From the NCBI RefSeq assembly GCF_009866965.1, contig NZ_SPKJ01000024.1, positions 1 to 46,904 on the forward strand: DNA of 46,904 nt. Direction: 5' to 3'. The stretch comes from Propylenella binzhouense (GTDB lineage: Bacteria; Pseudomonadota; Alphaproteobacteria; Rhizobiales; Afifellaceae). The position numbers and the translations under genes were made by a program. Below the pieces are notes generated by a model that was given only the letters and a program-made list of their open reading frames with translations, was not told the DNA's origin and did no database searches. The first letter of the stretch is position 1. The number at the start of each line of letters is the position of its first letter. This document shows positions 39,911-46,904 of the stretch, piece by piece.

Positions 39911-41149
39911 TCAGCTCTTGTCCAGGCTTCGCAGCGCGGCCCGCCGTCTCGCGGTCGCCCAGGCCCAGACGAGCACGACGCCGACGGAGCCGGCGAGGAT
40001 CGGGAGACGGAGGCCGAAATGCTCCGAGGCCGCCCCCATCAGGAGGGCGCCGAGCGCCGGGCCGCCGCGGAAGAGCAGCCCGTAGATCCCGAGCACGCGG
40101 CCGCGCATGGAAGCGTCGACCGAGACCTGGATGAGGGTCTGCGCCGCCACGCCGCTGGTGGCCATCGCGAAGCCGGTGACGACCAGCAGCGGCACCGCGA
40201 CCGCGAGCCGGTCGGTCGCGGTGAAGAGCGCGCTGGTGAGGGCCACGAACGCGGTGCTCCACATCAGGATGCGGCTCAGTCCGGGCACGCCCGAGCGCCC
40301 GCCGAGCCAGATGCCCGAGAGGATCGCCCCGCCGCCGACCGCCGAGGTGAGCATCGCGAGGCCCGAGGCGCCGGACCGGAAGATCTCGGCCGCGAAGCCG
40401 GGCAGCAGTTCGAGCAGCGGACGCGAGCCGACATTGCTGGCGATGAGCAGGATGAGGACGGTCGCGATGCCCTGGTGCGTGACGGTGTAGCGGATGCCGT
40501 CTGCGAGATCCCGCAGGAATCGTTTGCCCGCCGGCTTGACCTCCTCCTCGGCGGAGAGCCGTATCTGCGCGAGGACCAGCAGGAAGGCGACGAAGCTCAG
40601 CGCGTTGACGGCATAGGCGATCGAGATGCCGCCGGTCGAGATCAGGATGCCTGCGGCGGCCGGGCCGAGGAAGCGCGCGAGGTTGAAGACGATCGCGTTC
40701 ACCGCGACGGCGGTCGAGATGTCGGCGCGGGGAACGAGCGCCGGGATGAGCGCGAGCCGGGCGGGCTGGTTGAAGGCCGCTACGACGCCGAGGAAGGTGG
40801 TGAGCGTGATGAGCAGCGCCGGCGTGATCCGGTCCGTCGCGGTCAGCCCGAAGAGGGCGATCGCCTGCAGCATCGACAGGAACTGGGTGAACCGCGTCAC
40901 CCTCAGCCGGTCGGTCCGGTCCGCCACGGCGCCGGCGAACGGCCCGAGGATCACGGTCGGGAACAGGTCCGAGAAGGCGACCAGCCCGAGCCAGAAGCCC
41001 GACTGGGTCAGGTCCCACATCAGCCAGCCGGTGACGATGCGCTGCATCCAGGTGCCGGTCAGGGAGATGAGGTTGCCGGCCGTGTAGAAGCCGTAGTTCC
41101 GGTTCCGCAGGACCGCCGCGATCGGCCGGAAGCCCGAAAGGACGTTCAT
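39911..41149 (-). CDS. MFS transporter (EntS/MFS_3-like exporter)
   Basis: Major facilitator protein of 412 aa with about 12 membrane segments. The first loop pattern FWLGLVAFSDLFPTVILGPFAGAVADRTDRLRV, the NQPARLALIPALVPR element and AVNAIVFNLARFLGPAAAG are characteristic of the enterobactin-exporter/MFS_3 branch. The C-terminal half has SVDASMRGRVLGIYGLLFRGG. Substrate is unknown. ATG 41149 begins with MNVLSGFRPI, the usual start for the branch. The long upstream extension of the frame (75 codons) is intergenic. It is divergent from the AprA-like gene and not clearly part of that module. Confidence 0.88.
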   Translation of the reverse strand: MNVLSGFRPIAAVLRNRNYGFYTAGNLISLTGTWMQRIVTGWLMWDLTQSGFWLGLVAFSDLFPTVILGPFAGAVADRTDRLRVTRFTQFLSMLQAIALFGLTATDRITPALLITLTTFLGVVAAFNQPARLALIPALVPRADISTAVAVNAIVFNLARFLGPAAAGILISTGGISIAYAVNALSFVAFLLVLAQIRLSAEEEVKPAGKRFLRDLADGIRYTVTHQGIATVLILLIASNVGSRPLLELLPGFAAEIFRSGASGLAMLTSAVGGGAILSGIWLGGRSGVPGLSRILMWSTAFVALTSALFTATDRLAVAVPLLVVTGFAMATSGVAAQTLIQVSVDASMRGRVLGIYGLLFRGGPALGALLMGAASEHFGLRLPILAGSVGVVLVWAWATARRRAALRSLDKS

Positions 41150-41502
41150 CGGCGAGCCCTCGGTCGCATCGGAATCAGTGGGGAGCGCATGGCAAGCTCC
41201 TGCCGCAGGCTCGGGTCGCTGGAAAGGGTGCGTCCGGAGAGATGCCCGTCTTGTATCCCAAGGTTGCGTGTTCGTGCATGCTTTGCCGGAAAAGGCGTTG
41301 TGCCGGTCGTCCGGCCCGGGAAGATGCCGCGCGCCGGCGAACAGGCCGTTGACATGTCCGATATTACGATCACACAATCATCCTGGCTCAACGAAAAAGA
41401 ACCGTAGAGGGAACGTCGGGCTGCCGGGGAAGAGAGCGGAAGGCCGGCCCCGGCTCTGATTGCCTCCGTCACGTCGGCGGAGCGCTGGAGTCGAGCGGAG
41501 GA
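41150..41502. other. Divergent intergenic region (MFS exporter / AprA-like operon)
   Basis: About 350 bp without a supported gene. Open frames here are extensions of the neighbours or shadows. The stretch from 41349 to 41400 is conspicuously AT-rich and holds a good promoter candidate for the rightward operon (listed separately). No riboswitch, clear operator palindrome or terminator was recognised. Confidence 0.5.
41349..41378 (+). promoter_or_regulatory. Sigma-70-like promoter for the AprA-like/Tct operon
   Basis: A perfect TTGACA (41349-41354) is followed after 18 bases by CACAAT (41373-41378), four of six matches to the -10 consensus. It would start transcription near 41385, about 115 bases before the flavoprotein ATG. 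The AT-rich GATATTACGATCACAC spacer contrasts with the surrounding sequence. Confidence 0.45.
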
Positions 41503-43266
41503 ATGAGCTTGCGGGCGGACTGGCGGACGATCGACACCGACCTCCTCGTCATCGGCGGCGGGGTTGCCGGAAGCATGGCGGCCATCCCGGCGCTCGAGGC
41601 GGGGCTCGACGTGGTGGTATGCGAGAAGGGCCGCGTGCTCGACAATTGCGGCAGCGTCGGCTGCGGCGTCGACCATTACCTGACGGTGATGGAGAGCGGG
41701 CCCGAATGGGACACGCCCGAGTTCCTGCTCCGGCACCTGCCGCAGCTCACGGACGGCATCGTGGACATGGCGGTGGCGAGCCGCGTCATCCACGAGATGC
41801 CCCGCATCCTGCGCAAGATCGAGGGCATGGGGGTAGACTTCAAGGATCCGCGGACCGGCGATTACTCGCGCCACCGCTCGTTCGGCCTGCCCGGCGCCTA
41901 TCACATCAATTTCGACGGCACCGACTTCAAGCGGAAGATCGGCAAGCACGTCCGCGCCGGCAAGGCGACCGTGCTGATGCGGACCATGGCCGTGCAGCTG
42001 CTCGTCGAGGAGAACAGGGCCTACGGCGCGCTCGCCTTCAACTTCCGCACCGGCGAATGGATCGCCATCCGCGCCAAGGCCGTCGCCCTCACCGCCGGCG
42101 ACGTCAACCGGCTCTCGGAGAACGCTTCGGGGCTCGCCTTCGACAGCTGGCACTTCCCCTACAATACCGGCGATGCCCAGGCGATGGCGTTCCGGGCGGG
42201 CGCCGCGCTGACGAACATGGAGTTCACCGAGGCGACGCTCACGCCGAAGGGCTTCTCGGCGCAGGGCCTCAATGCCGTCGTCTCGATGGGCGCCTATTTC
42301 CTGAACAAGCACGGCGAGCGGTTCATGTTCCGCTACGACGAGAAGGGCGAGAACGCCCGCCGCGCCGTGCTCGCCGACGCCGTCATCAACGAATATCTCC
42401 TCGGCAACGGCCCGATCTACCTCGACTGCCGCCATCTGCCGGAAGAGGAGCTCGACCACATGGAGGAGACCCTCCAGGTGGACCGCTACACGCTGCCGGC
42501 CTTCTACCGCCAGAAGGGCGTGAGCTTCCGGACCGACCTCATCGAGGTCTCCATCTCCGAGCTCTCGATCCGCCGCAGCGGCGTCTATTTCCGCGGCAGC
42601 GGGCTTGCCGTCGATACGACCGGCGAGACCTCCGTCGAGGGCCTCTTCGCTGCCGGCGACTGCGCGAGCGTCTCCGGCGGGATCGCCGGCGCCGCCGTGC
42701 TCGGCCACATTGCCGGCGAAGGCGCGGTCGTGCGCATGCGCGCCACCTACGGGGCGCGGCCCGACATCGATTGGGCCGACGCGGAGCGCATCCGGGCGGA
42801 GGCGGAGGCCGCGCTCGGCCGCGCGGGCGGCATGCCCTGGAAGGCGTTCGAAGGCACGATCCGCCGCACCGTCAGCGACTATGTCGGGGTGCGCCGCAGC
42901 GAGCGGGGCCTGCGCCTCGCGCTCGAAACGCTCGCCGCTCTCGCCGTGAAGGAGGGCGAGCTCGCCGCCTCCGACCTGCACGGCCTGATGCGCGTGCAGG
43001 AATCGAGGAACATCCGGCTCAACACCGAGATCATGGCGACCGCCGCGCTCGCGCGGACGGAGACGCGGACCCGTTCCGCCCATCGCCGCGTCGACCATCC
43101 GGAGCCCGACAACGAGAACTGGCGGAAGTTCGTGCTGGTCGAGAAGGGGCCGGACGGCCGTCCGTCCGTCCGCGCGATCGACGCCGGCCGGCCGCTCGCC
43201 GATTCTTTCGCGCGCCGGTCCCAATCGCAGACTGAGGGGAGCTTGCCTTATGCTGCCGGTCTCTGA
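41503..43266 (+). CDS. AprA/fumarate-reductase-like flavoprotein
   Basis: FAD-dependent oxidoreductase of 587 aa. The N-terminal dinucleotide fold has GGGVAG at residues 18-23, and the second FAD contact is GLFAAGDCASVSGG near 379-392. The helical C-terminus (DLHGLMRVQE, DHPEPDNENWRKFV) matches adenylylsulfate reductase alpha more than succinate dehydrogenase. NKHGERFMFRYDEKGENARR and GNGPIYLDCRHLP are also AprA-like. No signal peptide is present, so it is cytoplasmic. The end overlaps the ferredoxin start by 17 bases, so the two form one enzyme with electrons passing FAD to Fe-S. With a TctABC importer downstream and no sulfate genes, it probably oxidises or reduces an imported carboxylate. 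Substrate unknown. Confidence 0.87.
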   Translation: MSLRADWRTIDTDLLVIGGGVAGSMAAIPALEAGLDVVVCEKGRVLDNCGSVGCGVDHYLTVMESGPEWDTPEFLLRHLPQLTDGIVDMAVASRVIHEMPRILRKIEGMGVDFKDPRTGDYSRHRSFGLPGAYHINFDGTDFKRKIGKHVRAGKATVLMRTMAVQLLVEENRAYGALAFNFRTGEWIAIRAKAVALTAGDVNRLSENASGLAFDSWHFPYNTGDAQAMAFRAGAALTNMEFTEATLTPKGFSAQGLNAVVSMGAYFLNKHGERFMFRYDEKGENARRAVLADAVINEYLLGNGPIYLDCRHLPEEELDHMEETLQVDRYTLPAFYRQKGVSFRTDLIEVSISELSIRRSGVYFRGSGLAVDTTGETSVEGLFAAGDCASVSGGIAGAAVLGHIAGEGAVVRMRATYGARPDIDWADAERIRAEAEAALGRAGGMPWKAFEGTIRRTVSDYVGVRRSERGLRLALETLAALAVKEGELAASDLHGLMRVQESRNIRLNTEIMATAALARTETRTRSAHRRVDHPEPDNENWRKFVLVEKGPDGRPSVRAIDAGRPLADSFARRSQSQTEGSLPYAAGL

Positions 43267-43528
43267 CCCGTCCGTGCACAACCCGATCCAGATCGATCCG
43301 GAGCTCTGCATCCGCTGCAATCTCTGCGACTGGATCTGCCCGGGCGACATCATCTACAAGGAAGAGAACAACAAGCAGACCATGCCGGTCGTCGCCTACC
43401 CGGACGAGTGCTGGTACTGCGGCCTCTGCGAATCGACCTGTCCGACCGACGCCATCACGGTCGTCTTCCCGGAGCGCATGCTGCGCAACCAGACGGATGT
43501 TGTGACACTGCTCGGAAAGGTGGTCTGA
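43250..43528 (+). CDS. Two-[4Fe-4S] ferredoxin subunit (AprB-like)
   Basis: Small electron-transfer protein of 92 aa with two complete cluster motifs: CIRCNLCDWIC (Cys20, 23, 26, 30) and CWYCGLCESTC (Cys54, 57, 60, 64), each followed by Pro. The TDAITVVFPERM segment parallels AprB, but the long C-terminal tail that wraps AprA in true APS reductase is missing. It overlaps the flavoprotein gene by 17 bases in another frame, which implies translational coupling and a stable 1:1 complex. A 112-base gap with a weak 6-bp hairpin (43554-43569) separates it from tctA. Confidence 0.9.
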   Translation: MLPVSDPSVHNPIQIDPELCIRCNLCDWICPGDIIYKEENNKQTMPVVAYPDECWYCGLCESTCPTDAITVVFPERMLRNQTDVVTLLGKVV

Positions 43529-43640
43529 TCGGAAGAGCCGGCGTCCGCGCGCGGCGGCCGGCAGGCCGCGGGACGGGGACGCGGGCGAGGGGGGCACCGC
43601 CAGAACAAGACCAAGGGCGGGCCGCAGGGAGGAGCTTGGA

Positions 43641-45158
43641 ATGGTTGATGCCATCTGGGCCGGGCTGGCAGCGCTCGCTGCGCCGCAGGCGCTCGGCTTC
43701 ATGGTCATCGGGGTCTGCTACGGAATCGTGATCGGCATCCTGCCCGGGCTCGGCGGGATCGTCGCGATGGCGCTGCTCCTGCCCTTCACCTGGGACATGG
43801 ATTTCGCGCCGGCCATGGGCCTGCTCCTCGGAGCCCATATCGCGACGATCTGGGGCAGCTCGGTCACCAGCATCCTGTTCCGGGTTCCGGGGGCCGCGAA
43901 GAGCATCGCGCTGATCTTCGACGGCTTCCCGATGACGCAGAAGGGCGAGGCGAGCAGGGCGCTCGGGGCGTCGGCCGCCGCCGCGCTCATGGGCGGCGTG
44001 ATCGGCGCCGTCTTCCTCGCCGTCTCGATCCCGATCACGCGGCCCGTCATGATGGCGCTCGGCCCGGCCGAGTTCCTGATGCTCGCGCTCTGGGGCCTGA
44101 CCGTCCTCGCGACCTTCAGCGAAGGCTCGATCCTGAAGGGGCTCGCCGCCGCGGGTCTGGGGCTCCTGACCGCCTTCATCGGCATGGACCTGGTGACGGC
44201 GACCCCGCGCTTCACCTTCGGAAGCATCTATCTCCTCGACGGGATCTCGTTTCCGGTCGCCATGATCGGCCTCTTCGCCATCGCCGAGATGATGAAGCTC
44301 TTCGCCACCGGCGGAGCGCTCGTCGAGCGCGACCTCACCGCCGAATCGAGCTCGGTCTGGCAGGGTGTGCGCGACGCCTTCAGCCACTGGGGCCTGGTGT
44401 TCCGCTCGAGCCTGCTCGGGCTCTGGATCGGCGTGCTGCCGGGCATCGGCGCGAGCGTCGGCGGCATCGCCGCCTACGCGCAGGCGCTCCGCACCTCAAA
44501 GAGCCCGGAGACCTTCGGCAAGGGCAATGTCGAGGGCGTCATCGGCCCGGACGCGACGCTCGGCGCCAACGAGGGCGGCGGGCTGCTGCCGACGCTCGCG
44601 CTCGGCATTCCGGGCGGCGAAGGCATGGCGATCGTGCTCATCGCCTTCATCGGCCTCGGCGTGGTGCCGGGCCCGAAGATGCTCACCGACCATCTCGACC
44701 TGGTCTTCACCCTGGTCTGGGTGATCGCGCTCGCCAGCATGGTGACCGCGGTGATCGGCCTCATCATCTCGCCCTATCTCGCCCGCGTGCCGAGCCTCAA
44801 CAACAACATCATCATCCCGCTCGTTCTGTCGGTCTGCGTGATCGGCGCCTATGCCGCGCGCGGCCAGGTGTCGGACGTGATCGTCGCCGCCGTCTTCGGC
44901 GTGATCGGCTACGTCATGGACAAGTACCGCTATTCCCGGGCGACCTTCGTGATCGGCATGGTTCTCGCCGTGATGATCGAGCGGAACCTGCATCTCTCGA
45001 TCTCGCTCTACGGCGACTGGTTCATCTTCAAGCGCCCGGTCGCCGCGATCATGCTCGTCTTCATCGTCGTGACGACGGCCTGGCCGTTCTATCGGAACTG
45101 GAAGCGCGACAGGGAGCTGCGCAAGCTCGCCCTCGCCGAGACGGGGAGGGCCACGTGA
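43641..45158 (+). CDS. tctA: Tripartite tricarboxylate transporter permease (TctA)
   Basis: Large permease of a TTT importer, 505 aa with about 12 membrane segments. It has the TctA signatures GIVIGILPGLGGIVAMALLLPFT near residues 28-50, AHIATIWGSSVTSILFRVPGAAKSIA near 69-95 and the second-half repeat WIGVLPGIGASVGGIAAYAQA plus NEGGGLLPTLALGIPGGEGMA. The two repeats face each other as an inverted pair in this family. GGAGG lies about 7 bases before the ATG. The next gene starts within its stop codon (GTGA). The neighbouring flavoprotein and ferredoxin suggest their substrate enters here. Confidence 0.94.
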   Translation: MVDAIWAGLAALAAPQALGFMVIGVCYGIVIGILPGLGGIVAMALLLPFTWDMDFAPAMGLLLGAHIATIWGSSVTSILFRVPGAAKSIALIFDGFPMTQKGEASRALGASAAAALMGGVIGAVFLAVSIPITRPVMMALGPAEFLMLALWGLTVLATFSEGSILKGLAAAGLGLLTAFIGMDLVTATPRFTFGSIYLLDGISFPVAMIGLFAIAEMMKLFATGGALVERDLTAESSSVWQGVRDAFSHWGLVFRSSLLGLWIGVLPGIGASVGGIAAYAQALRTSKSPETFGKGNVEGVIGPDATLGANEGGGLLPTLALGIPGGEGMAIVLIAFIGLGVVPGPKMLTDHLDLVFTLVWVIALASMVTAVIGLIISPYLARVPSLNNNIIIPLVLSVCVIGAYAARGQVSDVIVAAVFGVIGYVMDKYRYSRATFVIGMVLAVMIERNLHLSISLYGDWFIFKRPVAAIMLVFIVVTTAWPFYRNWKRDRELRKLALAETGRAT

Positions 45159-45688
45159 GCCGCCGGATGCAGGAGAACGTCGTCGCGTTCTTCGTCCTCT
45201 TCATCTTCATCGCCGCGATCGTCGCCTCGACGGGCTACGGGCCGCGGGCGCGCCTCGTGCCGATCCCGATCGCGGCGATCGGCGCGCTCATCATGATCGC
45301 CCAGATCGCGCTGCAGAACCTTCGCTCCGAGCAGGACCTGAAAGTCGACCTGCTCGAGTTCATCTCGCGCAAGGCGACGGGCGACCACGAGGAGGAGACG
45401 GCGGGCGAGGGCGGATCGGCCGAGCCGGCCCGGCGCCGCACCGCCGCGCGCGAGTTCGGGGCGCTCGGCCTCCTCGTCCTCATCGTCGGGATGTTCCTCG
45501 TGATCGGGCCGATCCCGGCCATGTTCCTGTTCACCGCGGGCTATTTCGTGCTCAGCCGGCACTATTCCGTGCCGCTCGGCCTGCTCTACGCGCTCGCCGG
45601 GACGGCCGCGGTCTACGTGCTCTTCGATCTCTGGCTCGGCGTCGACATGAATGCCGGGATCTACGACCTTGGTTTCGGCCTCTTCTGA
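45155..45688 (+). CDS. tctB: Tripartite tricarboxylate transporter small permease (TctB)
   Basis: Small membrane subunit of the TTT importer, 177 aa. Four hydrophobic segments (about residues 8-26, 32-50, 102-120 and 140-165) flank a long charged loop (residues 55-95, KVDLLEFISRKATGDHEE...) that is longer and more acidic than in many TctB proteins. GTG 45155 overlaps the tctA stop, so translation is coupled. The C-terminal YFVLSRHYSVPLGLLYALAG segment is typical. Confidence 0.86.
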   Translation: MSRRMQENVVAFFVLFIFIAAIVASTGYGPRARLVPIPIAAIGALIMIAQIALQNLRSEQDLKVDLLEFISRKATGDHEEETAGEGGSAEPARRRTAAREFGALGLLVLIVGMFLVIGPIPAMFLFTAGYFVLSRHYSVPLGLLYALAGTAAVYVLFDLWLGVDMNAGIYDLGFGLF

Positions 45689-45751
45689 GGAGGGGCGCCC
45701 CGTGCACGGGCGGGCAATGACCCGGCGCAGGCAGAAGATTGGGAGGAAGGA

Positions 45752-46771
45752 ATGCTGAGGAAGTGGAAATCCGCGGCGGCGGGGCTCGCCGCATCGGCGC
45801 TGCTTGCGGTGCTGCCGCTCGCGGGGGCTTCGGCCGGGCCGGTCTATGACGGCAAGGACGTCACCGTCATCGTGCCGAACTCGGCGGCGGGAACGATGTC
45901 GCGCTATGCCCAGATGCTGGCGCCGCACCTTGCGAAGAATCTCGGGGCCGACAACGTCCGGATCGACAACCAGCCCGGCGCCGGCAGCCTGAAGGGCACC
46001 AACGCGCTCTGGAATTCCAAGCCCGACGGCATGACGATCGGGTTCACGAACATCCCGACCCTGCTCATCGCGCAGATCGCCGAAAGCCCGGGCGTCCGCT
46101 TCGACGCGACGAAATTCGTCTATCTCGGCCGCGTCGCCGCGGAGCCGAGGCTGATGCTGGTCGGCGGCAACAGTCCGATCAAGTCGGTCGACGACATCCG
46201 CAATCTCGGCCGTCCGTTCGTCTTCGCCTCCCAGGGCACCGACGAGGATTTCTACACCATGGTCGTGCTCGCCAGCGCGCTCGGCTACGAGCTCAAGATC
46301 GTGACGGGCTACGAGGGCGAGGCGGACACCTCGCTCGCCGTCATCAAGGGCGACGCCGACGGCCAGATGACGAGCTGGACCGGCTCGCTCCCGCAGATCC
46401 AGGCCGGCGACAAGCGGCCGATCGTGTTCGCGACCCGGGAGCGACAGGACGTCGCCCCGGACGTGCCGACCGCGATCGAGCTCCTCAAGGACGAGACCAA
46501 GAAGGGCCAGGTCGAGGCGATCGCCGACATCCTCAACCTTTCCCGCGGCTTCTTCGGCCCGCCCGGGATGGACGAGGCCGCCGTCGCGGAGATGCGCGCG
46601 GCGATCGAGAAGACGCTGACCGATCCGGAGGTCGTGAAGGAGATGGCCGCCAAGGACCTGCCCATCGTCTTCGCGCCCGGCGAGAAGCAGCAGAAGACGG
46701 TCGGGCAGGTGTTCGCCGCGGCGAAGGACCTCACGCCGACCTTCAAGCAGGCGCTCGCGCAGATCAAGTAG
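45752..46771 (+). CDS. tctC: Tripartite tricarboxylate transporter substrate-binding protein (TctC/Bug family)
   Basis: Periplasmic binding protein of 339 aa. The signal peptide ends near residue 28 (AGASAG-PVYDG). Bug-family motifs are DVTVIVPNSAAGTMSRYAQMLAPHL, DNQPGAGSLKGTNALW, PFVFASQGTDEDFYTM and DVAPDVPTAIELL. Two short loops hold the substrate carboxylate by main-chain contacts in this family, so the ligand is an organic acid of unknown identity. GGAGGAAGGA directly precedes the ATG, giving very strong initiation, as expected for a binding protein. It is the last gene of the module, unlike the common tctC-tctB-tctA order. Confidence 0.92.
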   Translation: MLRKWKSAAAGLAASALLAVLPLAGASAGPVYDGKDVTVIVPNSAAGTMSRYAQMLAPHLAKNLGADNVRIDNQPGAGSLKGTNALWNSKPDGMTIGFTNIPTLLIAQIAESPGVRFDATKFVYLGRVAAEPRLMLVGGNSPIKSVDDIRNLGRPFVFASQGTDEDFYTMVVLASALGYELKIVTGYEGEADTSLAVIKGDADGQMTSWTGSLPQIQAGDKRPIVFATRERQDVAPDVPTAIELLKDETKKGQVEAIADILNLSRGFFGPPGMDEAAVAEMRAAIEKTLTDPEVVKEMAAKDLPIVFAPGEKQQKTVGQVFAAAKDLTPTFKQALAQIK

Positions 46772-46789
46772 CCGGCCCGACCGGGCCGG
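46772..46789. terminator. Hairpin after tctC
   Basis: CCGGCCC (46772-46778) and GGGCCGG (46783-46789) form a perfect stem with a 4-base loop directly after the tctC stop. There is no T run. It is between convergent genes and could end both transcripts. Confidence 0.5.
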
Positions 46790-46796
46790 AGCGGGC

Positions 46797-46904
46797 TCAG
46801 GCCGCGCGCTCCGGCCAGAAGGCCCAGAGCAGGAGCGCCGCCGCCGCCAGCCAGACGGCGACGATGGCGGCGGCGCCGGCCGCGCTGGTCGGGCGCTCCG
46901 CGCG
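46797..46904 (-). CDS. C-terminal end of a membrane protein (cut by window edge)
   Basis: Open for all 36 codons from the right edge to TGA at 46797-46799. The visible residues include one hydrophobic stretch (IVAVWLAAAALLLWAFW) and a short PERAA tail, so it is probably the last transmembrane helix of a larger protein. Too little is visible to name a family. The reading frame and the convergent hairpin after tctC support a real gene end, though a chance frame is possible. Confidence 0.45.
   Translation of the reverse strand, partial: RAERPTSAAGAAAIVAVWLAAAALLLWAFWPERAA

Noticed and set aside
41146-43353. 735-codon minus-strand open frame
   Set aside because: Antisense to the AprA-like flavoprotein; no motif is recognisable and composition is skewed.
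41503-43528. Dissimilatory adenylylsulfate reductase (aprAB)
   Set aside because: No sat, qmo or dsr genes are in the window, the ferredoxin lacks the AprB tail, and a carboxylate importer is attached. Kept as AprA-like only.

Overview
The window looks like chromosome of a high-GC alphaproteobacterium, most likely Hyphomicrobiales. This is an inference from gene content: an alphaproteobacterial-style dispersed repeat, a TIGR03808-like Tat beta-helix protein, TRAP and TTT importers, MeaB, and the strong G/C bias that fills non-coding frames with long false ORFs. I see no transposase, integrase, phage gene or CRISPR array. One tRNA and one riboswitch are present.

Left part (1-11.1 kb), mostly housekeeping: a bifunctional penicillin-binding protein cut by the left edge, a YcgN-type cysteine-cluster protein, a repeat-rich spacer, a TPP riboswitch driving thiM-thiE (thiamine salvage), a DUF72 protein, a lone modC-type ATPase, two small unknown genes, an acyl-CoA ligase, a DUF1499 membrane protein and a metallo-beta-lactamase-fold hydrolase.

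Middle part (11.1-31.7 kb): bioY; a dipeptide ABC transporter whose operon (dppA-dppB-dppC // dppD-dppF) is interrupted by an opposite-strand glycosyltransferase/GtrA pair; an animal-type heme peroxidase; CorA; tRNA-Pro(CGG); an orphan ATP-grasp enzyme; a Tat-exported beta-helix protein; an overlapping hydrolase-P450-MeaB operon; a DUF1800-DUF1501 pair; and a short PilZ protein.

Right part (31.7-46.9 kb), two catabolic-looking modules. First, a TRAP transporter (dctP-dctQ-dctM order) beside a class V aminotransferase, with a divergent FAD/Fe-S 2-hydroxyacid dehydrogenase translationally coupled to a GntR/FCD regulator. An AT-rich palindrome in the divergent promoter is the likely operator. 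Uptake, oxidation to a 2-oxoacid and transamination form a coherent pathway, for example glycolate to glyoxylate to glycine. Second, an AprA-like flavoprotein and a two-cluster ferredoxin lead into a complete TctA-TctB-TctC importer. This module has no sulfate-metabolism partners in the window and is the best candidate for an uncharacterised system. A 26-residue membrane protein and an MFS exporter lie between the modules.
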